Source: Sanderia malayensis
Lineage: Eukaryota; Cnidaria; Scyphozoa; Semaeostomeae; Pelagiidae
Direction of reading: 5' to 3'
Length of the DNA stretch: 64,000 nucleotides
Assembly (NCBI GenBank): GCA_013076295.1
Contig: RQOL01000876.1
Coordinates: 930,001 to 994,000, forward strand
The notes beneath the pieces are model-generated. The model did not search any database, was not told the origin of the DNA, and saw only the letters and a program-made list of their open reading frames with translations. Positions 13,401 to 37,125 of the stretch are shown here, one piece after another (position 1 is the first letter of the stretch; every line of letters begins with the position of its first letter). The position numbers and the translations under genes are program-made.

Positions 13401-16400
13401 TTATTTAAAGAACGTAACAAGCATCCCTATTAATTCATAGTGCCTTTTTATTTCAGGCCAATGAGAAATATGACGTAAAAGCGTTATACAGCCATATATG
13501 GCCGACAACCACAGAACTGTATATATTTTTCCATTGCTTTTTTTCTGTGTTGATGTTGTCTATTTGAGCTCATGTTCATCAATTTTTGCCCCGCGAATCG
13601 ATTGGGACACTGCTACCTCTGTGAATTGTCTACATTTTCCTCTGTTGGTTAAATTTCAATTTACCCTATGATAATTTCATGTGATTTATTTTGCAGAGAG
13701 CCTCTTGAAATTGAAGTTGAAGACGCTTTGTATGCTTTGCGGCCACTGTATGATAAAATCATCGATCTTGAACCTAGAAATATACCTTGGCTAAAAAACA
13801 GGGCTGACATTTACTTTGGTAAGCATTGTCGTCATTTGCATGCATTAACTGCCCAGTGAAATAGCAACCTATCCCGTATTTCCTATAATTAACAGCACGT
13901 TCAGTTTTCAAGTACCGTAAATCCTCGAATAAGCCCCCACCTTCGAATAAGCCCTCCCCTCGAATAAGCCCCCATCCTGATAATCATTTGTAAGGATATT
14001 TAGTCCAAGTGTTGAGACATTGAAGTTGTTTAGTGAATGTATTGCAAATAAGAGCAAGTTTAAGCCAATAATTTCATTGATTGGCTGCATCGTATAGCTT
14101 TTATTTTGCTTAATATTGATTAATAATCAGACTAAAATTTCTTTTTTCCAAATAAGCCCCCGGGGGCTTACTCGAAGGTTTACGGTAACGTTCCTCTTTA
14201 AAAGCCAGCATTGCACCTCCCTCGCCGTTAATTCCACCCCCGGCAATGGCCTGTGACCGCTTTCTGTGAATATTGCTTTACAGTTGAAGGCAAGTATCGA
14301 AATGCCATGATGCAATATCTCGAAGTTGGTGCCATGACGTCAGATGTATTTTGTGTTCCCGTACCTTTCAGTGTTTGGGATGACCAGGTTTTCTATTTTC
14401 AACGCAGCTTTCTTATATTTTTATTTTATGTTAAATTAAAAGTTTATGTCTTTTTACACGTATTTATTTATACAGAGCTTATTGATTTTTAACTGTATAA
14501 ATTTATTTTTATGCTTTTGTCCTAGTTGGCGGATGACAAATATCCGTAAAAAGTGCAAATTATATATTACGAAGAATGATAGAAAGGATTAATGCACGAT
14601 TTTATGATATTTGTTTATAGCACTATTATTTGCTTTGCAGGTTTACCAAAGAATGATAGAATGTTGCATGAAGCAAAAACAGTTTTCACATGTGAGTATG
14701 AATTTATGTAGCTATTTCTTCTCTGTTAGCAAAGAATTATTCTTGAATTCGCGTGGGTTCATGCTCAGTTATCACTGATAACAAGCTTTGGGTCTTTGTT
14801 TTTAACGAGGCGCATGTATTGCATACGGTATGCTGGTGGACAGCGTTAGTTGAAATAATCGAAGCTTTGTTTGCATAGCATAATAAACAGCACCAGATGG
14901 TTTAGCTTTTATAGTCTTTTTATTATTCACCTAATTGCCATGTGCATAATGAGACATTCTTGAGCAAACTGACCTTCATTACACGTTGTAAAGTGTAAAG
15001 TGTAAAGAGCAGGTACTGACTGAAGCCTGTCAAGCTTGGGCCTGTCTTTCCACATTGAGTTCAATGAAGATTTCAAATGTGGTGAATTGTCTGGGATAGG
15101 TTTTAGTTGATTTTCAGATTTGAGGATGTTGTTTGAGGCGTGTATTCTTTAAACTATTATGTATTGCACTTTCTGTGCAATACATTTTCGTAACACAAAA
15201 CGTAACACAAAATTCGTGCGGAAATTCGGAAATAGCTAAGAAAGTTTGAGGGCTAGGTTGAAAAAGTACTTTCGTATAAAAAACGTATGCTAATGTACGA
15301 ATTGATTAGAATTAAAGCTTATTTAGAATTATCACTATCCATGGTCTTTCAATTTTTGTATTTTGTGAAGTTGTACAATGGACTCCCGATGCTAACAATT
15401 TATAAGTTTACTAAAAGTAGTTCGTTAGATTGGAAATTCAGGCAAAATATTTACTTTATTGTTAACGAAAAGATTGCTAGAAAAATGTCTTATTTCGAGA
15501 CTTTATTGCATGAACATTGTTTGCTAAAGCATTTATAAAAAATGCATGCTACTTTTATGTAGATAGTGAAGTCATTGTCAAGTTGATTACCATAAATGAC
15601 GAAATTAGCGCCCTGGGTACTTATTGAAAAATAACATTTTAAATGGGGCGCTAATTCAACAGGGGCGGTTAATTTAGCAGGGGCACGTGTTAAATTTTGT
15701 AACTCACACAATGTAAGGGAGAAAATTTATTTCCAGTTTGTTCCAGTTTTGATGTGACCCTGGACTGGTTGGTCATATTCCTATTGAACTCTCTCGTCTC
15801 AGATTATTTTATGAAACACTTTCAGCTGTGGGTTGCTGGACCGAGAATACGCGAAATTGGACTTGTCGTTCCAGCGAATTTTTCCGTCTTTACAGACGAT
15901 TTTGGGGTTGCCACTGTTTTCCCTGTATAAATTTTGAAGAATAAAAAGAAATATTCTCACTTCGAGTTGGCTTATACGGAGGCCAAGATCATTAAACGAC
16001 CAGCCCAGTTTGTTTACGGGGCGCTTACTCAAACAAGGGGCACTTATTGCAAAAGATTGCCTTTATCCCGGGGCGTTTATTTGGCAGCGGCCGTTATTTG
16101 ACAGGGGGCGCTAATTCCGTCATTTACGGTATATGTATTTTCTATTTCAACAGGTTGTTGTTCTATGTCAATTTCTGGAGCCGATTAATTACCAAATTGT
16201 CCTAAAAGCAATTCAACAAATGGGCAGGTACGTTGTTGTTGTTGCTGTCAATCGCTTTGTCGTGTTATTAAACGCATAGTCACAAATCCGGTAATAGTCA
16301 TACCTGCAATACATATTGGTATTCTTTTTGGTATGGAATCAAATTCTCACGAGTTTTGCGTTGATGAGATCAATCATATGTTAACACCTGACGTTCCAAT

Positions 16401-17998
16401 TCCTTTCATTGCTAGCAAAACAACTAATTAGCTTGTTATAATCAGCCAAGTATAATTACACTACCTCATTAACTCCGCCCTTACTTAAAATTGGAAGAAC
16501 AAACACTTTATCATGATTATATTATACACCTTTTTTTATAAGAAACCTGGCTCAAGGCCTAGTAGTAAAAGTTTCTTAATTTTTAGCCACATTTTTGTTC
16601 TAAAAGTTTTTTAAAAGTTTCTTAATTTATTGAGAAAAGTTGCAGTGAAAAGGAAGAAAGAACATGGATGTAGCAAAATATTAGTATTATAACAAAGAAA
16701 AATCGTCAATGCGACAATGTTATGCTTAGCACATAAAACACATTTACTGTAGTTGATATTTGTTGAATCCATAAAGGAAAAACGTGTTTCCGAAATTTCT
16801 AATGTTTCTTAAATATTTCCTTGTAGTTCTAAAAGTTTCTTAAATTTTAGGGCGTCTAGATCTAGGTTTCTTATAAACCGGTTTCTTATAAAAAAACGTG
16901 TATAGAATATATCCCGTTGATTGCCCTGTGTCCTGTTATATGTTTTATGTTATATCAACCCATTTCTCTAAACATAAACATAAGACATTTTGCTGTTAAA
17001 TCGTTCGCTGGACAGACCTAAAACTGCAAATAAATTCAATTTGCCCGACCAAACTCATTCTTCAGCTTTGCCCAGGCCAATATTACCAATACAACTCTTG
17101 TGTCATCTTCACATTACTTAGCAATGATCCAAATCACGTCACATTTTGTGGAAAGATGCTTTTACTGCATGTTATGCAAATGACGATGATGGTAGCTATT
17201 GATGATTATGATGATCGTGATCACAGTAATTGCCGTGATCACGATTGATCACGGTGATCACGATTTTCTATTTCAACAACTGCAGGCTTGCCTTTGCAGC
17301 TGGTGGATGTGTTTCACACCAGTACTCTTCCCACTATTTCACCATTAACCCTGATATATTTCACGTGTCCCTTATTTCGTCTGTTTTATTGTAGCTGCGA
17401 GTAACTCACTCTTTGTCTTCTTAATAGATTTCATTTTTCAATTCTTTTTTATTCATAGCGCTGACGTCATCGATACAGTTTATGATTGCATATGGGATGT
17501 GACGATATTGGAATATTTAATATGTATTCTTTTCAATTATATACCGTCTTTTGATGTGTTCTTTATATTCTTTGCACGTATACTATATATGTTACTCCAT
17601 ATTCCGTGTACAGTTTGTATAGTGCAGTCTATGTAATCAGTGTATACTGTATGTATTTAGTTTGTATATGTATACAGTCTAAAGTCTAAGTTTGTACACA
17701 TCCAAAAGTTTCTTTGACTATTGTCAAACAGATGCGCACACAAAGCGTGGGGAAATTGAAAAGAAGCAAAAGATGGTAATAAATTCCATGCCATGTCACT
17801 TGTGATTTTGTGTTATTTCTTGTTATTTGACAAAGACCCTGTGTTTATGTGTGTTTATCAGTTGAAATTTCTTTTTAGATTAAAACTCTCAGTCAGCCTG
17901 AATTGAACTCTTGTAACAGCCCGGACACATTAAAGCAAAGTGCAAATCAAAGAAAGTCAAGATTTCTCAGATTTCTTGCCAAGTCCTGCTGGAGTTGA
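1412..17998 (+). CDS. INTS8: Integrator complex subunit 8 (INTS8), complete, 30 exons
   Basis: INTS8 is the Integrator subunit that links the PP2A phosphatase module to the complex acting on paused RNA polymerase II and on snRNA 3' processing in the nucleus. Exons: 1412-1526, 2331-2433, 2669-2732, 2821-2897, 3113-3172, 3498-3543, 5492-5746, 5981-6067, 6582-6740, 6830-7054, 7254-7324, 7666-7741, 7910-8000, 8223-8359, 8800-8910, 9222-9370, 9883-9938, 10193-10311, 10784-10871, 11080-11182, 12354-12387, 12895-12954, 13457-13518, 13697-13818, 14284-14387, 14641-14691, 16154-16227, 17459-17523, 17732-17775, 17879-17998. All phases join, giving 2928 nt and 975 residues; human INTS8 has about 995. 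Recognised landmarks are the WFEF motif at residues 17-20 (the known PP2A contact), CFKV-like KVMSCNAVRMS, ADIYF, and the C-terminal IWDVTILEYLIYAHTKRGE. Exon 19 starts at 10784, not at the later TGCAG acceptor, because only that keeps frame and homology. Exons 1 and 2 join directly, so about 20 residues present in human are missing or lie in an exon I did not find. Confidence 0.94.
4240..5363 (+). mobile_element. Degenerate pogo/Tigger-like DNA transposon in INTS8 intron 6
   Basis: Ends at about 4240 (AAACCGAAAACTTTCGGA) and about 5345-5363 (the complement) form terminal inverted repeats with TA at each edge. Inside both ends the motif GTCCGAAA recurs many times as subterminal repeats. The interior carries a relic of a DDE transposase in frame from about 4717 to 4947, including AMVIFDVFREQTTDAVF and HHLQPLEPTVN. 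In DDE_1 (pogo/jerky-like) transposases these match the second and third catalytic blocks; the third block usually reads LQPLD, here LQPLE. Upstream and downstream parts are broken by stops, and 1.1 kb is too short for a full copy. It is inactive and will be spliced out with the intron. Confidence 0.6.
6086..6349. mobile_element. MITE, TTTTTATAAGAAACC family, in INTS8 intron 8
   Basis: The left end TTTTTTATAAGAAACC at about 6087 is mirrored by GGTTTCTTATAAAAAAACG ending near 6349. Inside, short motifs such as AAGTTTCTTAA recur in direct orientation. No coding capacity. Related copies lie at 16525-16902 and 45273-45685, with a fragment near 20965-21035. Confidence 0.6.
13914..14188. mobile_element. 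Palindromic-ended MITE (TACGGTA / AATAAGCCCC family), INTS8 intron 24
   Basis: The left end reads ACCGTAAATCCTCGAATAAG and the right end is its near complement, finishing GAAGGTTTACGGTA at about 14188. The phrase CGAATAAGCCCCC is repeated several times inside the left end. About 275 bp, no ORF of note. Confidence 0.6.
15588..16133. mobile_element. MITE with TACCRTAAATGACG ends, INTS8 intron 26
   Basis: The left end TACCATAAATGACGAAATTA (15589) and the right end, finishing GTCATTTACGGTA (about 16133), are inverted repeats of about 27 bp. GGGGCGCTAATT phrases recur near both ends. It is a cousin of the 13914-14188 element but has a different interior. No coding capacity. Confidence 0.55.
16525..16902. 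mobile_element. MITE, TTTTTATAAGAAACC family, INTS8 intron 27
   Basis: It begins TACACCTTTTTTTATAAGAA and ends CTTATAAAAAAACGTGTA. AAAAGTTTCTTAA-type motifs recur at least five times in the interior. Same family as 6086-6349 and 45273-45685. Confidence 0.65.
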
Positions 17999-19691
17999 AG
18001 ACAATTTGAAATACAGTAAAATTCTGCATATAAGAACCTGCAAATGTTGCATCAATCTTTTCATTCAAAAGCAATTGTTTCTTTTATTGCTTTGAGCAGA
18101 AGTATCATCATGGATCTTACATATTAGACCATTGCTTTTTATATGCATGTTTTTACTGCATATATCCAGCCTCTGGGTTAGTGATGTTTGGAAGGAACAG
18201 TGTTGGCTTTCGGTCCCACAAAAAACAATCAACATGTGTTTGACAAGGTACTTGGTGCAGATGGCAATTGTGCCATTCAAGTTTATGTATCATGCTAGTC
18301 TTGCTCGCCGAATTTCACGGCATGATAACTTATTGTTAGAGGGACAATTGTGCCTCTATCACGGATTTCCATGTGTTCATATGTTCACTTTATAAGGCTT
18401 TTAAGTCAAACAGTCAATATGTGGCGATGATAAAATGCGGTATTATTTTTGAAATTTCATATTCATGTATGATTTTACTCATGTATTATTTACTCTCGTG
18501 TTTTATTTGTTCGCGCCCAATTGCCAGCAGAGTTCTTCAGTTTTTCCATTTTGAAGTTCCCCTGCACTGGCCATGCAAGGTCCAATTTCTACGACTGTCC
18601 CACCGCTTTGATCCGTATTTTTTTCGGGTGGGGCCCTCGAATAAACCCACGTGCACATAAAGTCATTGAAGTTTTGTTATTTATTTTTGACAATTTCAAA
18701 GGGGGTCTTATTCGAAGGGGGCTTATTCGAGGGGGGGGGCTTATAAAGCTAGCTGAAATATGGCACAAAAATTGATGTTGTTACTGGGAAAAGAAACGGG
18801 AAATTGGTTTTGTTGTTCCAGCGAAGTATTTTGCATACACAGATAATCAGAAGGATGCTCAGATATTGGTAAAAAAAGACTGCCAGAAAAACAAAATTCT
18901 CTCGAACTCGCTTTTCGCAAATATCAGCATACTATGGGGGCGGCTTACTCGGGGGGGGGGGGCGGCTTATTAACAATTTTTAGTCCTAGGGTGGGGGCTT
19001 ATTCGAGGGGGGCAATTCGAGGGCTTACGGTAAGCTCTCTCTGCTGCTTCACCCAGCCTCACTTTCAGTAAACCATCATTACCTGATTGAGGTGATGCGC
19101 CAAATTGCATCTGTTGATCACGTTCATTTAGTTAATGGTATATTTCATTGACATAAAGCACGGGCCATTTTTTGTCTCCGGAAGTCTATTCATGACGATT
19201 ACGATGTTATTGATGAAGAAGTCTGGTATTCAATTTTTCCAAACAGCAAAAGTCGAGTCTTTCAAAGAAAATGTTCTTATATTGAAAAATTGACTGAACC
19301 CCTTTCTCATAAGCCTCCAAGGTGATTGAAAACATTAAGCCCCTATTGGGGTTGAAAGAACATTTACGGCACTGGCCACTGGTTTGCTGCTGACCAATCA
19401 GCTACTTGATCAGAAAGGAGATTGGTGACTAATACGACGGACGAACGGAAGGACGAACGAGTTGCTGCTTGTTGTTTTGTTAGTTATTTTCAATGTTTTG
19501 TTGGTTCATCTCCTACTAATTCGCTTACATTTTTAAAGCCAAAATTTCTGTGGAGACAGTCATTTGTTCGAAGTTGTTTACCGTTCATTAAAACAGACTA
19601 AGTTATGTGACAGCTATATATGATTTTCCGTTGCTCTGCGAATCTGCTCGTGTGAAACGCTGATCTCGTATTGTGTTTTCGATTCTTCAAA
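17999..19691. other. INTS8-CMIP intergenic spacer with a MITE
   Basis: This holds the INTS8 3' UTR region, then about 18625-19034 a CGAATAA/GGGGGCTTA element ending GGGCTTACGGTA (the AATAAGCCCC family, with G-runs at 18950-18962), then the CMIP 5' flank. Open frames at 18132-18395 and 18373-18660 have no recognisable content. I cannot place a transcription start. Confidence 0.5.
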
Positions 19692-31891
<12,200 letters not shown>

Positions 31892-34790
31892 GATGTAATT
31901 TGTTCTCATTCATGTACAATGAAGATGATTATTTCAGGTAAGTTAAGAGCTTCTTCGGTGTCGGGTGATTCCAAGTCAGCGAATAATTTCAAATAAGTCA
32001 TGCATTGCTTTGTATAATCCTTTGCTAGTAACATAGTAATTGAAATATATACAACACCGACAATTGATGAAATTTTGCATTGATTTATAGCTTTGTGTTT
32101 ATATAGCTTCAAATTAATTTCAATCGAGACTTTATTCATTTGCCCGATTGTGTTAAAAATAAAACTATGGCATTAGATTTTCAATTAAACTGTCAGAATT
32201 AAAATTTTGTTGATTAATCTAAAAATTGCAATAGAGAAACTGTAACAGGTCAGCTGCAAGGGTAGCAGTAAAAACTACTCATTTTTGAGAGGGGCATGAA
32301 ATTCCCAACAGTTTTTGTTTTCGAGCATCTGAAAATGACGACTGTTGGGAAATATTCCCGAGGAAAAAGCCAAACTTTTAACTACCGTCTCTAAAGCGAA
32401 GTCCTATTGCAATAAGTATTGTCAATTATTTCATTATTTACGCCAGTTATAATCTGTGTAACTTAAAATGTAGTCGTGAATAAATTATGATAAACTCCAC
32501 ACTATATTTGATTGCAAGAATTGCAAGTTGTTTGGAACTGCTCATTCGACAGTCTAAATTATCACGAGATTTTGATAATCTTAAAATTGCACCACTTACA
32601 ACTCTATATGTTTCGTTTGCGGACCTGGAAGACTTCAACTGACGAAACATTTTCATTAATTTTTTTGTTTTATTTAATCTTTGGTGCCCAAAACTCTGCC
32701 AACAATGATTTATGCTACCTATGAATATTCTTTTTTTTTAACTAATGAATTTAGTATAGCATTGATTCCCTACCGTAGCTATACTACCGTGTTGATACAG
32801 TCGTCTATGTGTTTTATAATCCAAAAAGATTAACTCTAATTATTTTATTTAAGATTAATTAATATATTCATCGATTTATGCTAAGCATGAAATTTTGGCT
32901 CCATAGGCCGCACGAATTTGGCTGTGGGAAGTTTATTTTTCTTCAGTTAATTAGCCGTGCTTTGGTGTTTTTAAGGAATCGAGCTCATTTGACGTCAACA
33001 AGTTGAATGTTTTTCGCAGTCAAGGGGACCTTTTTGCTGATTCAGCCCCATCAAAGTTGTAATATTAATTAATTGACTCCATAATGTTTAGAATAGGCGC
33101 TTAGCTTTCGGTGCTTCTTTTCCAAAGTCGGCTTCGTTTTTATTGTCGACTACTGTTGACTTCTCCTTTGGTTTTTAAGAGGTGTTTCTTTGGTTTTTAA
33201 GAGGTGTTCCTTTGGTTTTTAAGAGGTATTTCTTTGGTTTTTAAGAGGTATTTCTTTGGTTTTTAAGAGGTATTTCTTTGGTTGTTAAGAGGTTTTCCTT
33301 TGGTTTTTAAGAGGTGTTTCTTTGGTTTTTAAGAAATATGCTTACAGTAATGTGCGGCCTTTTTGACGCACATTCGCAAGCGAGTATATCTGGATAATAG
33401 TGGGGAATGCGCTGTCTTCTATATTTCTGTTGAACTGCCCATATATGGTATAAGCCTCCAATCCAAACAGTTAACACTTTTGATTTGGAACGAGGCATGA
33501 TTTTTATCTTGATTTTAACAATGGCAGCCTGCAGCAGAAGATATTTACATTGGATTTTTTCCGAGCAATTTAATTTTTGGTTTAATACAAACCTCATACT
33601 TTGTTCATGATTATTTGAATGGTTGGAAGCCATCAAGTTACTACTTCAGTGGTTTGTTCAAGCAACGTTTAGTCGGAATTGTTTAGGCCTGTTTTTTTTG
33701 GTTTGTGGCTACTTCTTTTACACCATTCAGTTTTGCTGGAGCTCAGCTTTTGAGCTTGCCACGGTTGACTTTGATATTAATCAATTTATATATTAATTGA
33801 TTAATTATAATAGATTATTTTTTCCGTCCAATTAATAATACAGTGAAACTATGGCTAAAAGCCATCTGTCGCGAGTCGCATGGAGGCTCTTTTGATTAGT
33901 AACTACAGATATCTTCACAGAAATTCGTGAAAATGGGATTTGAGCCTATTTGGATAGATGATGGGTTTTTAAATCTATAATGAACGGAAAAGCTGTGTTT
34001 GCAATTCCCTTCAGTTCAGTGGCGAGAAATTACGTTCTTCGTTTGCCTGAAAGTTCCTGCCAGATGGTTACGGATACGATATGCGACGTCACATAAAGTT
34101 TCTGTTGGTATGTTTGTCCTTGAGTGGGCGTGGCAATTTAGTCCAGGTCGCATACGATTCTCTTATTTTATGGTGATTAGTACACTGTTCTCGCTCGTAG
34201 AAAAAAGCACCGCGTCTTGTAATGCATTTTATATCGAATTCAAATTATGACAGGGACCCAGAAAAGCAAAGTAATGTTTTGCAATTTACCAATCACAGAA
34301 CAAAGAAGATAATAATAGTATTTCTACTCATGCAATTCACTTGTTTGTAAAAAGCGAATAAAATCAAAAATTGATGTTTTTATGAAGTTGAACCCCCTTG
34401 TTATTTTTAATAATACTTAGTTTTTAGCAATTTTGACTCACATTGTTAAATAATAATATTCCATTCAATGCCGTGCTTGCTCGAACGATGAATTACACCC
34501 ATGGCTTTAAAATTTAACAATGGCTGCATGTTATTTCTAGAAAGCTCAACTGGCCAGGCAATACCGTACATACATCTTCGACTAGGCCGACTGGGCTTTT
34601 ATCAACAATTGAAAGATACTTGAAATCACATACGTAGCTATACCTATTACCTATTTACAATGCACTTAGTTCAACTCCAATAACCAGTTGTCAAATGACA
34701 CCTTTCCAAGCGCTCTCAACTTCGATGTAGTCTGGCTTGTGATGTTTCCAGTTATAGTTTTGTTTGATTGATATTGTTGAATACAAGAAG
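31892..34790. other. Convergent intergenic region between CMIP and the ankyrin gene
   Basis: AATAAAA at about 32157 is a candidate CMIP poly(A) signal. A minisatellite lies at about 33165-33345. Otherwise AT-rich DNA; the open frames at 32447-32724, 33307-33636 and 33999-34250 carry nothing recognisable. Confidence 0.5.
33165..33345. repeat. Minisatellite, about eight 22-bp units
   Basis: Tandem copies of CTTTGGTTTTTAAGAGGTGT with small changes (GTGTTT or TATTTC at the unit edge, one TTGTTAAG variant). It is non-coding and lies between two convergent genes. Confidence 0.85.
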
Positions 34791-35423
34791 TTAACGTGGC
34801 CAAAATCTTCTGCAAGGTAATGGTTTCTTCTTTCTCTTTTCAACTTGAAAACCATCTTTGATGTCAAGAACTGGTGAGCCCATTCTCAAAAGATATTCTG
34901 CAATTTCATATTGACCAGTAAAATTTGCCAGTTGTAAAGGAGTGAATTCCCTGTAGTCACGTAAGAATATGTTTGCTCCGTTTCGTACTAATAGCTCAAC
35001 AATTTCCAAGCATCCCGTCATACACGCTTGGTGTAATGGCGCTAGTCCTGGTGGACGAAGATAATTCACATCCACACTTCTTTCCATCAAGATATCTTTT
35101 ATCAATTCAACGTCATTCTCGGTAATCGCAAAATGTAGAATATCTTCTTTGCCAACCTGTGAGTTTCCTCTTCGACTGGTTACGTTCTTTTTTGTCCCAT
35201 CTTCAACAGAAAGTGATTTGCTTTCCTGTTCGTCACATTTGGCCATTGTTGCATTGCTGCCTGTAACTGAAAAGCTCAGTTTTCTTCTAAACGTTTTCCA
35301 TAAATTACCGTTTTGCTCCTCCATTGGTTCATGTATCTGAATGACTGGAAGTGATAGTTTTCGTTCTCGTCTCGTTGTCTCATCAGTGTTGCCTCCTTTT
35401 ACCAGAGATCGAAGTGTTTTCAT
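34791..35423 (-). CDS. Ankyrin-repeat protein, PPP1R27/NRARP-like
   Basis: A 210-residue protein on one coding exon. Residues about 1-90 are basic and low in structure. Residues about 92-175 hold ankyrin repeats, with clear signatures GLAPLHQACMTGCLEIVELL, VRNGANIFLRD and EFTPLQLANFTGQYEIAEYL. The closing tail is basic (KRKKKPLPCRRFWPR). The arrangement recalls PPP1R27 and NRARP, small ankyrin proteins; PPP1R27 regulates PP1. RRKLSF at about residues 46-51 resembles a weak RVxF PP1-docking motif. The ATG sits two bases after an acceptor (TTGTTACAG), so an upstream exon is expected. A candidate donor (CCGCAG/GTAAGC) at 36877 would add only 5' UTR, since the frame leading into this ATG has an upstream stop and no ATG. 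Family assignment is inference; the ankyrin call is firm. Confidence 0.75.
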   Translation of the reverse strand: MKTLRSLVKGGNTDETTRRERKLSLPVIQIHEPMEEQNGNLWKTFRRKLSFSVTGSNATMAKCDEQESKSLSVEDGTKKNVTSRRGNSQVGKEDILHFAITENDVELIKDILMERSVDVNYLRPPGLAPLHQACMTGCLEIVELLVRNGANIFLRDYREFTPLQLANFTGQYEIAEYLLRMGSPVLDIKDGFQVEKRKKKPLPCRRFWPR

Positions 35424-36876
35424 ATCTGTAACAATATAATCCCGGATCTTAATATTTCATTTGTACTCATTTCATTTTGTCTCTTATTCAAAGATCTTCC
35501 ATCCTGCGTCTGTCGCGGAGATTACATGTAGCTACAGTGCAGATTAGTCGCCCTGTGCTTCTTACCAAAGCAGAACAGGATAACAACATTTTAATTACTG
35601 CTTTTACACAATTTTAAAATTAACAGTTTATCCATTTCAGGATTACAATTTTCTTAAAGGTATTACGAAGGATATAAAGGCGTGCATATGCACAATCTAT
35701 AAATAGATGCTTGATTTTATTCAATCAAATGCGTTTGTACGATGGTTAAAAGCGGTGCATGTGATCAGAAGCTGTGCATGTGATCACTTTCTGGAGTGAA
35801 TAATACACATTGTGCTTTTGCGTGTGATCACAGAAAGCTTGGATTGCGTTTTATTTTTAACCAGGGTCGACTTAGCTCCTTCGAAAGGCCTCTTGGCAAA
35901 AATCTGTTTTACTGAACTTGCACTATGCTATAGTGGCAGCACTATCTTTCTTAGGTTTCCAAAATCCAGCGCTACACTTTCTTAACTCTTTGAAGAGCAG
36001 AGTACTGCTGTGTATTGAATTGAATTGATTAACCGCCGAATGGTTATATTATTAATCAGAAAATTCAAAACTTGACTTTTGATGAAAAACACACGAACAA
36101 CAGTTTGATGGAAGACACCTATTCGGTGGATATTCAGGGCGTTTAATCTTTAAATTTGATTTGCACTGGAATGGAAGCCAAATCAAAGGGAGTGATTGAT
36201 TGATGTATTCCGAATATTTTTGACCCGTTGTGCCTTTGAGCTGTTTTTACATCATGACCGGATATTCTTTGAAAACTCTTCGTTTTTTTCAAACGCAAAC
36301 ACTTCTAGACGAGAACATGAAACGCAATTCTTACGTCAGTTAATACTATTTGCACAATATTTGTTGGTGAATCGTACTTAATTTCTGCAGACACTTGCGG
36401 AGTAATACATGAAATCAACTTCCTTGCATCATGGGTGCCTCGCACGGGCGAGGACAACTGCTTTAGCATCTTTTGATGCAATCGCTAGGTCGCGATGAAC
36501 GTAATTAAACAAGGGTCTTATTATAAACATTTTTATTTGCAGAGTAAAGTAATAGACATATAGCAAAGTTTTGTTTCAGGTTTAACTACTTTAATTTCCA
36601 AGAATGTATTCATATTGACACCGTGTAACTATTATTCAGACTTGTTTATTTTCAAGCCATTACGTAAACAGATGCAGGATATTTATTGATGGATTCTTGT
36701 TTAACTCCATCGTCTATTGTAGGCCATTTTCTCACTCCCAAGAGATCTCTAGTTGGGATTAACTATATTAGCCATTGCATGACACAATAGACCGGTTTTG
36801 CGCGATGGAACAAAAATAATCACATACATAACAGTGCTCGCTTTAATTCATGGTTTATCTTCGAACATATGCTTAC

Positions 36877-37125
36877 CTGCGGTAGTTTTTGTTTTTCTGT
36901 ACAATTTTGTTGTTTTTTCGGATGATACTTGTCGTTAATCCCGACTGTAACTGGCAAAGCTTTCCTGATGCTTTGTAAGCTGTTTGTTTCGCTTCCTTCT
37001 TTAATGAGTCGACCGAAAATACTGTCGCCTGCACGTCTAGTGGATTTCAACTTTTGATTGAGCAAATGCAAATGCATCGGCAAATAATAGCCGTATTCCA
37101 GTGTGATAAATTGAATTATTGACAA
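36877..37125 (-). other. Candidate 5' UTR exon of the ankyrin gene
   Basis: An open stretch on the minus strand ends in a strong CAG/GTAAGC donor at 36877. Joined to the acceptor before the ankyrin ATG, its own long open frame (reading ...QNCTEKQKLPQ) would meet TGA at once. So it is either untranslated leader or belongs to another transcript. The 5' limit is unknown. Confidence 0.3.
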
